Part shown: positions 16,996-24,969 of the stretch, in pieces
How positions within the stretch are numbered: position 1 is the first letter of the stretch
How the letters are laid out: every line of letters begins with the position of its first letter
Assembly: GCA_018242365.1 (NCBI GenBank)
Contig: JAFECB010000011.1
Span: 62,001 to 126,000, forward strand
Direction of reading: 5' to 3'
Length of the DNA: 64,000 nucleotides
Source: Pseudomonadota bacterium
GTDB taxonomy: Bacteria > Pseudomonadota > Gammaproteobacteria > Xanthomonadales > Xanthomonadaceae
Program-made: the position numbers and the translations under genes
Notes under the pieces: model-generated
Told to the model about the DNA's origin: nothing
Databases searched by the model: none
What the model saw: only the letters and a program-made list of their open reading frames with translations

Positions 16996-18066
16996 TCAGC
17001 TGCGCTTGCGCAGCCAATCGTGGATGGTCTGCGGCACTTCGCGCTGGGCGCGGCTGGAGACATAGATACCGATGTGTCCACCCTTGAATGCCAGTTCGGT
17101 GTAGTCATCGCTGCCGACCAGGTCACGCAGCGCACGCGAGGCATCGGGTGGCACCAGGTGGTCCTGCTCGGCGTAGATGTTGAGCACCGGCATGTCGATC
17201 TCGCCCAGATGGACGTCCTTGCTGCCGATCCGCGGCGGGGTTTCGCCCATGAAGCGGTTCTGCTGGAAGAACTGCTTGCTGAACTCGCGGAATGCCTCGC
17301 CGGCCTGGTCGGGTGAGTCGAAAATCCACTTCTCCATCCGCAGGAAATCCTCCATCGCCTTCCTGTCGTCGAGGATGTCCGCCATGCCGACGTATTTCTG
17401 CGCGAACAGCCGCCACGGCTTGAGCATCAGGTAGGTGAAATTCATCATGTCGGCTGGCACGTTGCCGAGCGTATCCACCAGCAGGTCGACGTCGATCTCG
17501 CGGTTCCAGTTCGACAGCATGTTGTCCGGGGTGTGGAAATCCACCGGCGTCACCATGGTGATCAGGTTCCGGATATTGTCCGGATGCAGCGCCGCATAAC
17601 ACAGCGAGAACGCGCCGCCCTGGCAGATGCCGAGCAGGTTGATCGACGGCAATCCATGCGCCTTGCGCAGATGGTCCACCGCGCCGCCGATGAAGCGCTC
17701 GATGTAGTCCTCCAGCGTCAGGTAGCGATCGGAACGGTCCGGGTAGCCCCAGTCGATGACATAGACGTCTTCGCCGCGTTCCAGCAGGCCCCTGACCAGT
17801 GACTTGTCTTCCTGCAGATCGACCATGTAAGGACGATTGACCAGTGCATAGCTGATCAGGATCGGTACCTGCGCGGTTGGCCGGCGCTCACCCTTGAAGC
17901 GGTACAGCACGACCTTGCCATCGCGCCAGACTTCCTCGCGCGGAGTGACGCCGAAATCGACCTCGTCCATCTCGTGCAGGGTGCGGACGCCGGCGGTGAG
18001 TTTGCGCTGCAGGCGCGTCGCCTCTTCGGCCAGTACATCGGGAGTGATGTTCAGCGGTCCGTACAT
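16996..18066 (-). CDS. phaC: Class III poly(3-hydroxyalkanoate) synthase subunit PhaC
   Basis: This 356-residue alpha/beta-hydrolase polymerises (R)-3-hydroxyacyl-CoA into PHA on granules, together with PhaE. The lipase-like box GICQGGAFSL holds the catalytic Cys near residue 148, the Asp lies in YAEQDHLVPPDAS, and the His in FKGGHIGIYVSSR near residue 331. Length and order are typical of class III, which is shorter than class I or II synthases. It starts 1 nt after the phaE stop codon, so the two subunits are coupled. Confidence 0.95.
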   Translation of the reverse strand: MYGPLNITPDVLAEEATRLQRKLTAGVRTLHEMDEVDFGVTPREEVWRDGKVVLYRFKGERRPTAQVPILISYALVNRPYMVDLQEDKSLVRGLLERGEDVYVIDWGYPDRSDRYLTLEDYIERFIGGAVDHLRKAHGLPSINLLGICQGGAFSLCYAALHPDNIRNLITMVTPVDFHTPDNMLSNWNREIDVDLLVDTLGNVPADMMNFTYLMLKPWRLFAQKYVGMADILDDRKAMEDFLRMEKWIFDSPDQAGEAFREFSKQFFQQNRFMGETPPRIGSKDVHLGEIDMPVLNIYAEQDHLVPPDASRALRDLVGSDDYTELAFKGGHIGIYVSSRAQREVPQTIHDWLRKRS

Positions 18067-18067
18067 G

Positions 18068-19126
18068 TCAGCGCTTCCTTGCGGCAGGCTTGCCGCGCTT
18101 GGGGGTCTTGCTCACCTTGGCCGGTGCCTTCGCCTTGGCCGACTTGCGCCGGGCCGGGGCTGCTGCCTTGGCGGCGGGTTTCGGTGCTGCCTTCTTCGCC
18201 GGTCGCTTTGCCGCAGGCTTGGCGGATTCCGCAGCATTCGACGCCGATGGTGATGATGTGCCCGCATCGCGAGTGGCCGCACGCAGGGCGCGCTCGAGTT
18301 CGGCGATCTTGCGATAGGCACCATCCATCTCGCTGCGCACGGGTTGCCCGCAGGCACGCGCGGCTTGTTCCATCAACACCTGCGCCGCACCGCGCACCTG
18401 CATCTGCGCATTGGCGAGTTCGCCGAAGGCATGTCGATACTCCTTCGACAGCGCCGCTTCGGCCCAGGCGTCTTCGGCCGCATCCACCCACAGATCAAAC
18501 AAGGCGCGCACGTTGCCGATCTGGCGGCCGGGCTCTTCGTGTTCGGCCAATTTCGACTCGAACCGCGACAGCGACGCCTGCGACACCTTGGCCAGCAAGG
18601 CGTTGTAGGCACGCTGCGCGGCTTGCAGACGCAGCTGCGCCTTGCCCAGCGCCTGCATGCGTTCCTGATGCTCGCGGGTGAAGCCGAACGCCGGCATGCC
18701 CAACGTGGAGGCCGCCTGATGACGCAGGCCATCCAGCCACGGGGCTGCAGCCTCTCCCCAGCGCGCCAGATTCTCCAGCCCCGGGCCTTGCAGGCCTTGC
18801 ATCAACCCATCGAAGGGATGGCCACCGGCGAATGCGGAGCGCCACGCCTCGGCAACATCATGCGCGCTGTGGTCACGCTCGCTGAACTGCGCCGCCACCT
18901 GCTGCATGCGTCCGTACCAGTCGCCGCATTGGCTGCGAAAGCGTTCCAGCACATCGCCGAACCCACCCTGCCATCCCGCCTGTCGCGTCCACAGGCCGAG
19001 GGCATCGTCCAGCCCTTGCTTGCCGGGATCGAAGCCGAAGCCTGCCGTGCCGTCGCGCAGGGCATCGGCCCACATGCCCCAGTAGCGTTGTGCCAATGCA
19101 GCGGGATCCTTGGGATAGTCAGCCAT
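18068..19126 (-). CDS. phaE: Class III PHA synthase subunit PhaE with basic tail
   Basis: A 352-residue partner of PhaC, required for activity of class III synthases. The N-terminal 290 residues are mostly helical, with a PhaE-like core (WGMWADALRDG and SLSRFESKLAEHE). The last 60 residues are an extreme Lys/Ala/Pro tail with repeated KPAAK and KKAAP motifs, resembling histone-H1-like or PhaF-type phasin tails that bind DNA. That tail is not usual for PhaE. It is the first gene of the phaEC unit. Confidence 0.92.
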   Translation of the reverse strand: MADYPKDPAALAQRYWGMWADALRDGTAGFGFDPGKQGLDDALGLWTRQAGWQGGFGDVLERFRSQCGDWYGRMQQVAAQFSERDHSAHDVAEAWRSAFAGGHPFDGLMQGLQGPGLENLARWGEAAAPWLDGLRHQAASTLGMPAFGFTREHQERMQALGKAQLRLQAAQRAYNALLAKVSQASLSRFESKLAEHEEPGRQIGNVRALFDLWVDAAEDAWAEAALSKEYRHAFGELANAQMQVRGAAQVLMEQAARACGQPVRSEMDGAYRKIAELERALRAATRDAGTSSPSASNAAESAKPAAKRPAKKAAPKPAAKAAAPARRKSAKAKAPAKVSKTPKRGKPAARKR

Positions 19127-19202
19127 GCGTCCTCCGTGTTTGCACGCATGCTAGCAATGCCTCGCACAGGCTGCCATCACGGGCAGTGAACTGCGCCCGC
19201 AT

Positions 19203-19820
19203 TCAAGGCTTTGGAATGCGCAGGGTCTTGCTGATCATCAGCGAACCGGAGAGCGCGTATATCAGCACCAACGGGTGGAACTGCCATGGGCCAAGTTCAA
19301 GCATGCCAAGCCACAGCTCGGTGTCGAGGTGCTCCTGCTGGGCCGCAAGTGCCAACAGGCCGACAATCAGCACGCTGGTCGGGATCGGCGTGCCCTCGAA
19401 ATACTTCACCTTGTCGCCGCCATCCGACAGTGATTCTGCGGTGACGTTGTAACGCGCCAGCCGGCTGACCCCGCAGCCGACGAAATAGCTCAGCACCAGC
19501 CAGTCCCAGCCGCCTTGCAGGCCACAGGCATAGCCCAGCGCCGCCGGTGCCACCCCGAAACTGATGACGTCGGCAAGTGAGTCCAATTCACGCCCCAGCG
19601 TCGAGGCCACCTTGCGCCAGCGTGCAATGCGTCCATCGAGCACATCAAAGATGAACGCCAGCGGGATCATCGCCATGCCGCTGAAAAGATCCTGCATCTG
19701 CTCGTATTGCAGGAAGCGCATGGCGAAGAAAATTGCGAAGCTGCCGCAACAGGCATTGCCCAGCGTGAACCAATCCGCCAACCGGAACTCGCGCAGCATC
19801 GAAAAATGGCGTTGCTTCAT
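19203..19820 (-). CDS. pssA: CDP-diacylglycerol-serine O-phosphatidyltransferase (type II)
   Basis: A 205-residue integral membrane enzyme making phosphatidylserine from CDP-diacylglycerol and serine, the precursor of phosphatidylethanolamine. The CDP-alcohol phosphatidyltransferase motif is visible as DGRIARWRKVA, then GRELDSLAD, near residues 68-95. The ATG at 19820 gives MKQRHFSMLREFRLADWFT; longer readings lack family similarity. This is the type II (membrane) form, not the PLD-type enzyme of E. coli. Sitting among PHA genes, it probably just shares the neighbourhood. Confidence 0.93.
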   Translation of the reverse strand: MKQRHFSMLREFRLADWFTLGNACCGSFAIFFAMRFLQYEQMQDLFSGMAMIPLAFIFDVLDGRIARWRKVASTLGRELDSLADVISFGVAPAALGYACGLQGGWDWLVLSYFVGCGVSRLARYNVTAESLSDGGDKVKYFEGTPIPTSVLIVGLLALAAQQEHLDTELWLGMLELGPWQFHPLVLIYALSGSLMISKTLRIPKP

Positions 19821-19873
19821 GGGCACTCCAACCTGACGACGGCAGAGTGCCAGAGCCGAAGTGGTGCCTGCAA

Positions 19874-21685
19874 TCAGTGCGGGATCGTGAGGTTCTCCGC
19901 CGCCAGCGGCTTGCCCATCCGTGGCACGGTGGAGATCACTGCGGAGTCCGGCAGGCGGCCCTTGCCGTCCAGACTGGCATCGACACGATCCAGCGCGGAA
20001 TAGACATATGGCAGCAGCGGCAGATAGGCGGCAGCCAGGTGCGGCAGTCCGAGGAACGCATCGAAATGCTGGGCGTTCTTCACTTGCCAATAGCGCACAT
20101 CACGCCCCGCTGCATGCGTCATCGCCACATACGGCAAGCTGGAAAATGCCTGTGGGACCAAGCCATCGTCGGTGCCATGGATGACGATCACCGGCAGGCC
20201 TGCACGCGGCGGTGCGGCGCGGGTTTCCTCGATGCCCTTGCGCACCCGCCGCCCGGCATCGCTGTCGTCAGTCCAAAGCGCGCGCAGGCATCGCATCCCG
20301 GTGATGCCAGCATCCACCATCGGATGCGGATCGACGATCACGACGCCATTCCCCGGCGGGATGCCGGCACTGTCCGACCACAGCGCCGCACGCTCGTCGG
20401 GTGTCAGTGGACGAGCAATCGGCACCGGTGGTGCAGGTTGGCCCGGAATCGGCCCCATACCGGAATACCAATAGCCGCACGGGTGGCCATCGTGGGGATA
20501 GCGGCCATAGGCCGAAGCGTAGGCCACGTCTATCGCACGCCAGAGGTCGAAGGCGACGGCGATCGAACCGGCACGCAGTGCCGCATCGGTCCAGCCGGAG
20601 GCATGCAGAGCGTCCAATGCCTCCTGCTGGCGCGCCTCGGGCGTTGCTCCCTTCAGCACACCCAAGCGCGCCAGTTCGTTGCAGCGTGACTGGTCGATCG
20701 GTTGGCTCGGGATGCCGAGTTTCGGCAAGGCGCAGCCCATCAACAGTGCGGCCTCGGTGGTGTAGTCATACAGACTCCGCGCGCCGTTGCCGACTGCGTA
20801 GATATTGGGCTCGCCCGCCACCACCGCATCCAGCCACGGCTCGGGGTCTTCGGCTGCGCGCAGCACCGCGCCACCGCCGTTGGAAATGCCGACCGCTATC
20901 ACCCGGGTGTTGGCGAAGGTGAACCGGGTGGCGTTCGGGAATTGTGCGTTGAGGGTGTCGAGTGCGAATTGGGCCGCCTGCTTGACGTGCCGTCCCCAGT
21001 CCGCCTCGGGGTTGTCCTGCGAATGTGCGTGCTTGAAGGCTACACCGTGGCCCTTGGCCGGTTCGGGCGTGAACGCGATCCCGTCTGCGGGTGCGGCCAC
21101 CTGTCCGGCAGCGTCGAAGCCCAGTCCGGCATCGATGTCGAAATAGTCCGAGCCGGTGCCCTTGTCGGTATAGACCACGGCGCAACCGCGCGGCAGGCCC
21201 CAGGCTCCGGCGACCGCAATCGCGCCATACACCCCGCGGGAGCCGGAGGACGGTGCCACCAGCAGGCAGCGCTTGCGTGTGTCGAAGTTGTCCGGCAACT
21301 GCAACAACACGCGATGCGGCTGATGGGCTCCGGGCAGCGTTGCAAACGCACTGAATTCACGGCCGGGCACATTGGCGACACTGCCGTACAACTCGCCATA
21401 GCCGCCGCCGGGGGCCAAGTCGGCGATCCCGCGCCAATTGCTCCACAGCGCACGTCGGCGCAACTCGTCCGCGGTCGGATGGGCGGGGTCGGCGAACGGT
21501 GGCGGCGCCATCGCGCGCAAGCCTTGCAAGCCCAGCCCTGCGGTCAGCAGATCGTCTTGCCCGCGATGCGTGCTGCTGCGTTGTTGCGAGAACATCGGGT
21601 GGGTGCCTCCTCGTGCAGGCAAGCTCAGGACGCTGCCAAGCAGCAGGACGGACGCCATCAGGACGCTGTGCCGAATCGTGTTCAT
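19874..21685 (-). CDS. Exported D-(-)-3-hydroxybutyrate oligomer hydrolase
   Basis: A 603-residue protein that cleaves 3-hydroxybutyrate oligomers, products of PHB depolymerisation, to monomer. A signal peptide spans about residues 1-26 (SVLMASVLLLGSVLSLPARG). The family pattern is visible in SSGSRGVYGAIAVAGAWGLP and CAVVYTDKGTGSDYFD. The nucleophile Ser lies in VAVGISNGGGAVLR near residue 270, with an Asp/His pair expected in the C-terminal third (VIVIHGTDDGLVP). It is divergently read from the 3-hydroxybutyrate dehydrogenase gene, so the monomer it yields can be oxidised directly. Confidence 0.92.
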   Translation of the reverse strand: MNTIRHSVLMASVLLLGSVLSLPARGGTHPMFSQQRSSTHRGQDDLLTAGLGLQGLRAMAPPPFADPAHPTADELRRRALWSNWRGIADLAPGGGYGELYGSVANVPGREFSAFATLPGAHQPHRVLLQLPDNFDTRKRCLLVAPSSGSRGVYGAIAVAGAWGLPRGCAVVYTDKGTGSDYFDIDAGLGFDAAGQVAAPADGIAFTPEPAKGHGVAFKHAHSQDNPEADWGRHVKQAAQFALDTLNAQFPNATRFTFANTRVIAVGISNGGGAVLRAAEDPEPWLDAVVAGEPNIYAVGNGARSLYDYTTEAALLMGCALPKLGIPSQPIDQSRCNELARLGVLKGATPEARQQEALDALHASGWTDAALRAGSIAVAFDLWRAIDVAYASAYGRYPHDGHPCGYWYSGMGPIPGQPAPPVPIARPLTPDERAALWSDSAGIPPGNGVVIVDPHPMVDAGITGMRCLRALWTDDSDAGRRVRKGIEETRAAPPRAGLPVIVIHGTDDGLVPQAFSSLPYVAMTHAAGRDVRYWQVKNAQHFDAFLGLPHLAAAYLPLLPYVYSALDRVDASLDGKGRLPDSAVISTVPRMGKPLAAENLTIPH

Positions 21686-21799
21686 GGCCTGAACCTTACC
21701 GCCGATGGGCCTTGAATGCGTCGTACTTTCGTACTACGAGGCATCGGAATTTTCCTGTTAGCGTAGCGACTCCCTCATCTACCCGAGTATCACCACGGC

Positions 21800-22612
21800 A
21801 TGTCGACCGATCGATTCCTGCAAGGCCGCAGCGCCTTGGTGAGCGGCAGCACCTCCGGCATCGGACTGGCGGTTGCCTGCCGTTTGGCTGCCGCGGGTGC
21901 GCTGGTGGCCGTGCATGGATTGGGCACGGCCGAGCAGATCGCCGCCGCCGTCGCGGCTGTGAACGCGGCAGGAGGAGGCGAGGCGCGTCATTTTGGCGGC
22001 GACCTGCGCGATCCTGCCGCCATCGAACAGCTGATGGCCGAGGTGGCGGCGTGGTCCGCAGGTGGCCCCGACATCCTCGTCAACAATGCCGGCATCCAGC
22101 ACACCGCCGCGCTGCAGGAGATGCCGGCGGAACGCTGGGATGCCATCCTCGCGATCAATCTCAGCTCGGCCTTCCACAGCATGCGCCACGCCCTGCCGGC
22201 AATGGCGGCTCGCGGCTTCGGACGGGTTATCAACATCGCCTCGGTGCATGGCCTGGTGGCATCGAAGCAGAAGGCGCCCTACGTCGCCAGCAAGTTCGGG
22301 CTGGTCGGCATGAGCAAGGTGGCGGCGCTGGAATACGCCGCGCTGGGCAATCGCGTGTCCGGTGGCATCACCGTGAATTGCATCTGCCCGGGCTGGGTCG
22401 AAACGCCGCTGATCGAGCCGCAGATCGAAGCACGCCGTGATGGCGGCAGCCGCGACGATGGCGTGCGTGCCCTGCTGGCGGAAAAGCAGCCCAGCCTGCG
22501 GATGTCGCTGCCTGACGAGATCGCCGAGCTCGCGCTGTTCCTGTGTCGGCGCGAAGCACACAACCTGACTGGTGCCGCCATCCCGGTGGACGGCGGCTGG
22601 ACCGCGCAATAA
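21800..22612 (+). CDS. bdhA: 3-hydroxybutyrate dehydrogenase
   Basis: A 270-residue short-chain dehydrogenase oxidising (R)-3-hydroxybutyrate to acetoacetate with NAD+. The cofactor motif GSTSGIGLAVACRL starts near residue 16, NNAGIQHT near 93 follows, and the catalytic Ser, Tyr and Lys lie in INIASVHG and YVASKFG (about 148-165). 'VHGLVASKQKAPYVASK' is the known pattern of 3-hydroxybutyrate dehydrogenases. It shares its upstream region with the oligomer hydrolase and is followed 7 nt later by a response regulator. Confidence 0.93.
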   Translation: MSTDRFLQGRSALVSGSTSGIGLAVACRLAAAGALVAVHGLGTAEQIAAAVAAVNAAGGGEARHFGGDLRDPAAIEQLMAEVAAWSAGGPDILVNNAGIQHTAALQEMPAERWDAILAINLSSAFHSMRHALPAMAARGFGRVINIASVHGLVASKQKAPYVASKFGLVGMSKVAALEYAALGNRVSGGITVNCICPGWVETPLIEPQIEARRDGGSRDDGVRALLAEKQPSLRMSLPDEIAELALFLCRREAHNLTGAAIPVDGGWTAQ

Positions 22613-22619
22613 TCCAGCC

Positions 22620-23288
22620 ATGGCATCCCTGCTGATCGCCGACGACCATCCACTGTTCCGCGCTGCGCTCAAGCAGGCCGCTCGCGATGCACTGGGCGAG
22701 GTCGAACTGTTCGAGAGCGATACGCTGAATGCCGTGCTGGCCTTGCTCGATGCCCAGCCACAGGTCGATCTGGTCCTGCTCGACCTGCACATGCCGGGCA
22801 ACCATGGTCTGGCGGGTCTTGCCGCAGTGCGTGCGCAGTTTCCCGGGGTGGCGGTGATCGTGGTCTCGGCCAATGACGATCCGCGCGTGGTGCGACGCGC
22901 ACTCGACCACGGTGCCGCCGGCTACCTGCCGAAGAGTGCGGGCCTGGATGAGTTACGCGATGCCATCCGCAGCGTTTTGGCCTGCGAAACCTGGCTGCCA
23001 TCGCCGCTGCGCGCCAGCGTTGCCCGCGCCCAGAGCGCACCCGGCGACGCCGACCTTGCTTCGCGCCTGGCCAGCCTGTCACCACAGCAGTTCCGTGTAC
23101 TTGCGCTGGTCGCCGAAGGCCTGCTCAACAAGCAGATTGCAGACCGCCTCGACATCCAGGAGCGCACCGTCAAGGCGCACCTGACCGCCATCTTCGAACG
23201 CCTCGGCGTGCGCAACCGCACCCAGGCCAGCGTCGTCCTGCGCGAACTGGAACTGTCCGATCCGGCGCGCCGGATCGACGCCTGCTAA
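22620..23288 (+). CDS. LuxR-family response regulator (receiver plus HTH)
   Basis: A 222-residue two-domain regulator. The receiver has ADDHPLFRAAL at the N-terminus and the phospho-acceptor Asp in QVDLVLLDLHMPG near residue 55. The C-terminal LuxR HTH reads LSPQQFRVLALVAEGLLNKQIADRL, then ERTVKAHLTAIFERLGV. No sensor kinase lies nearby, so it is an orphan in this window. Its tight 7-nt link to bdhA points to control of PHB use, but this is inference. I chose the ATG at 22620 over an upstream frame that lacks family similarity. Confidence 0.92.
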   Translation: MASLLIADDHPLFRAALKQAARDALGEVELFESDTLNAVLALLDAQPQVDLVLLDLHMPGNHGLAGLAAVRAQFPGVAVIVVSANDDPRVVRRALDHGAAGYLPKSAGLDELRDAIRSVLACETWLPSPLRASVARAQSAPGDADLASRLASLSPQQFRVLALVAEGLLNKQIADRLDIQERTVKAHLTAIFERLGVRNRTQASVVLRELELSDPARRIDAC

Positions 23289-23294
23289 CCCGCT

Positions 23295-23405
23295 GCAGAG
23301 CGCACCGAAGCAGCGCGACCATTCATTCAAAAATCCTGCAGGAGCGCACCGCAGGGGCGCGACTGCTCTTCCAGGAGTTTGGTCGCGCCCCTGCGGTGCG
23401 CTCCT
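23295..23405. repeat. Palindromic repeat element with a 24-bp perfect inverted repeat
   Basis: The arms at 23340-23363 and 23382-23405 are perfectly complementary over 24 nt and flank an 18-nt loop. A degraded, same-direction copy of one arm lies just upstream at 23295-23320 (shared core GAGCGCACCG, then GCGCGAC). The pattern is that of the REP-like intergenic palindromes common in Xanthomonadaceae. It lies between convergent genes and could also act as a bidirectional terminator. Confidence 0.85.
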
Positions 23406-23443
23406 ACGGAAGATGCACAACGAGGCGCACAAAGACGGGCGGC

Positions 23444-24490
23444 TTACATCGAAGCGCCGTCGATCACGAAACGATATTTCACGTCACTGGCCAGCATCCG
23501 CGAATAGGCCGCATCGATCTCCTGCGCCCTCACCTGCTCGATCTCCGCCACGATGCCGTGTTGCGCACAGAAATCCAGCATCTCCTGGGTTTCGGCAAGA
23601 CCGCCGATCAGGGAACCCGCGATGTTCTTGCGACCAAAGATCAGCGGAATGACTGCAGGGCTGGGATGCGGACTGGCCGGTACGCCGACCAGGCACAAGG
23701 TGGCATCCCGCTTGAGCAGCACGGTGTAGGCATCCAGCACATGCGGTGCCGCGACCGTGTTCAGGATGAAATCGAAACTGCCCAGATGCGCCTGCATCTG
23801 CGCTGAATCGCGCGAGTTCACCACCTCGTCGGCACCCAGTGCCCGCGCCTCGTCCAACTTGGATTCGCTGGTCGTGAAGGCGACCACATGCGCACCCATG
23901 GCATGCGCGATCTTGATGCCCATGTGGCCGAGGCCACCGATGCCGACGATGCCGACCTTCTTGCCCGGCCCGGCCTGCCAGTGCCGCAGCGGAGAATACG
24001 TGGTGATGCCGGCGCACAGCAGCGGTGCCACCGCGGCCAGTTGCGCCTGTGGATGGCGGATATGCAGCACGAAACCTTCATCCACCACGATCCGCTGCGA
24101 ATAACCGCCCAAGGTATGCCCCGGCGCATCCGCGCAAGGGCTGTTGTAGGTGCCGGTCCAGCCGCGTTCGCAGTACTGCTCCAGCCCTTCCGCGCAGGAG
24201 CCGCATTGCCCGCAGCTATTGACCAGGCAACCCACGCCGACGGTATCGCCAACCTTGAAGCCCGTCACCTCGCCACCCACGGCACTGACATGCCCGACGA
24301 TCTCGTGCCCCGGCACGCAGGGATACACCGTCCCCGGCCATTCCGAACGCGCCATGTGCAGGTCCGAGTGGCAGATCCCGCAATGCGCGATATCGATCTG
24401 CACATCACGCGGCCCCGGCGCACGCCGCTCGATATCCATGCCCTGGAACGACTGATCTGCAGCAGTGACACCGTAAGCGCGCGTGGACAT
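23444..24490 (-). CDS. Zinc-dependent NAD(P)-dependent alcohol dehydrogenase (YahK/cinnamyl-type)
   Basis: A 348-residue medium-chain dehydrogenase. Catalytic zinc ligands are in CGICHSDLHMARSEW (Cys near residue 40) and PGHEIVGHV. The structural zinc loop NSCGQCGSCAEGLEQYC lies near residues 95-110. The Rossmann motif GIGGLGHMGIKIAHAMGA is near 180. The family reduces a wide range of aldehydes with NADPH. The ATG at 24490 was preferred because the family begins MSTRAYGV. No partner genes suggest a specific substrate. Confidence 0.93.
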   Translation of the reverse strand: MSTRAYGVTAADQSFQGMDIERRAPGPRDVQIDIAHCGICHSDLHMARSEWPGTVYPCVPGHEIVGHVSAVGGEVTGFKVGDTVGVGCLVNSCGQCGSCAEGLEQYCERGWTGTYNSPCADAPGHTLGGYSQRIVVDEGFVLHIRHPQAQLAAVAPLLCAGITTYSPLRHWQAGPGKKVGIVGIGGLGHMGIKIAHAMGAHVVAFTTSESKLDEARALGADEVVNSRDSAQMQAHLGSFDFILNTVAAPHVLDAYTVLLKRDATLCLVGVPASPHPSPAVIPLIFGRKNIAGSLIGGLAETQEMLDFCAQHGIVAEIEQVRAQEIDAAYSRMLASDVKYRFVIDGASM

Positions 24491-24585
24491 GGTTCGATCT
24501 CCGTCGGGATTCGGCAGGATACACATTCCCGACGACCGCATGACGATGCCCCTGTCGCCCACTGCATGCGACAATTGCCACTTCC

Positions 24586-24621
24586 GGAAGTGTGGCCGAG
24601 CGGTTTAAGGCACTGGTCTTG
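24586..24621 (+). pseudogene. Truncated tRNA-Ser (5' half only)
   Basis: Thirty-six nt match the first 36 nt of the intact tRNA-Ser at 24727 at all but about five positions, including the GGCCGAG D-stem region and GGTTTAAGG. Similarity stops abruptly inside the anticodon loop (GGTCTTG), and what follows has no anticodon-stem complement, variable arm or acceptor end. It is a broken tRNA copy. Confidence 0.75.
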
Positions 24622-24726
24622 CTCGCGGAGGCAGGACGCCGGAGCGAACAGCGGCGCAGCCGCTGGCCCGCAGGGCGAGGCGCAGGATGCGCCGAGTCAA
24701 ACCGCCGTGCGAAAATACGCCTATAC

Positions 24727-24816
24727 GGAAGCGTGGCCGAGTGGTTTAAGGCAGCGGTCTTGAAAACCGCCGTGGTAGCGATACCACCGTGGGTTCGAAT
24801 CCCACCGCTTCCGCCA
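24727..24816 (+). tRNA. tRNA-Ser, anticodon UGA, with encoded CCA
   Basis: The 7-bp acceptor stem GGAAGCG pairs with CGCTTCC, followed by discriminator G and an encoded CCA. The D arm GTGGCCGAGTGG, the anticodon stem-loop GCGGTCTTGAAAACCGC (anticodon TGA), the long variable arm typical of tRNA-Ser (CGTGGTAGCGATACCACCG) and the T arm GTGGGTTCGAATCCCAC are all present. It reads serine codons UCN, chiefly UCA. Confidence 0.96.
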
Positions 24817-24846
24817 AATCGCAACAAGCTCGAACGTGAGTTCGAC

Positions 24847-24922
24847 AAATCGGCAGGATTGCCGATTTGGACAGCCGGAGGCTGCCCCGCGCCCAGCGCG
24901 GGGTGAGGCCCACGGATGGGCC
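24847..24922. repeat. Cluster of three hairpins downstream of tRNA-Ser
   Basis: Three stem-loops follow in a row: AAATCGGCA/TGCCGATTT (24847-24868, 9 bp, 4-nt loop), CCCCGCGC/GCGCGGGG (24885-24903, 8 bp) and GGCCCA/TGGGCC (24907-24922, 6 bp). None has a T-run. They may help tRNA 3' processing or be debris of a repeat element. Confidence 0.65.
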
Positions 24923-24928
24923 GAATCC

Positions 24929-24969
24929 ATCTCACCGCTTCCGCCATCTCACCGCTTCCGCAATCTCAC
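24929..24969. repeat. 17-bp tandem repeat derived from a tRNA-Ser 3' end
   Basis: The unit ATCTCACCGCTTCCGCC occurs at 24929-24945, again at 24946-24962 with one change, and partly at 24963-24969. Its ACCGCTTCCGCC core equals the 3' end of the intact tRNA-Ser, including most of the CCA tail. The last partial copy contains the stop codon of the LysR gene read from the other strand. Confidence 0.8.

Noticed and set aside
19847..21715. Plus-strand open frames opposite the 3HB-oligomer hydrolase
   Set aside because: They lack domain patterns, while the minus strand encodes a signal peptide and a hydrolase nucleophile motif.
24592..24947. Small open frames across the tRNA-Ser region
   Set aside because: They run through the tRNA gene and hairpins and have no ribosome-binding site; the tRNA structure explains the sequence.
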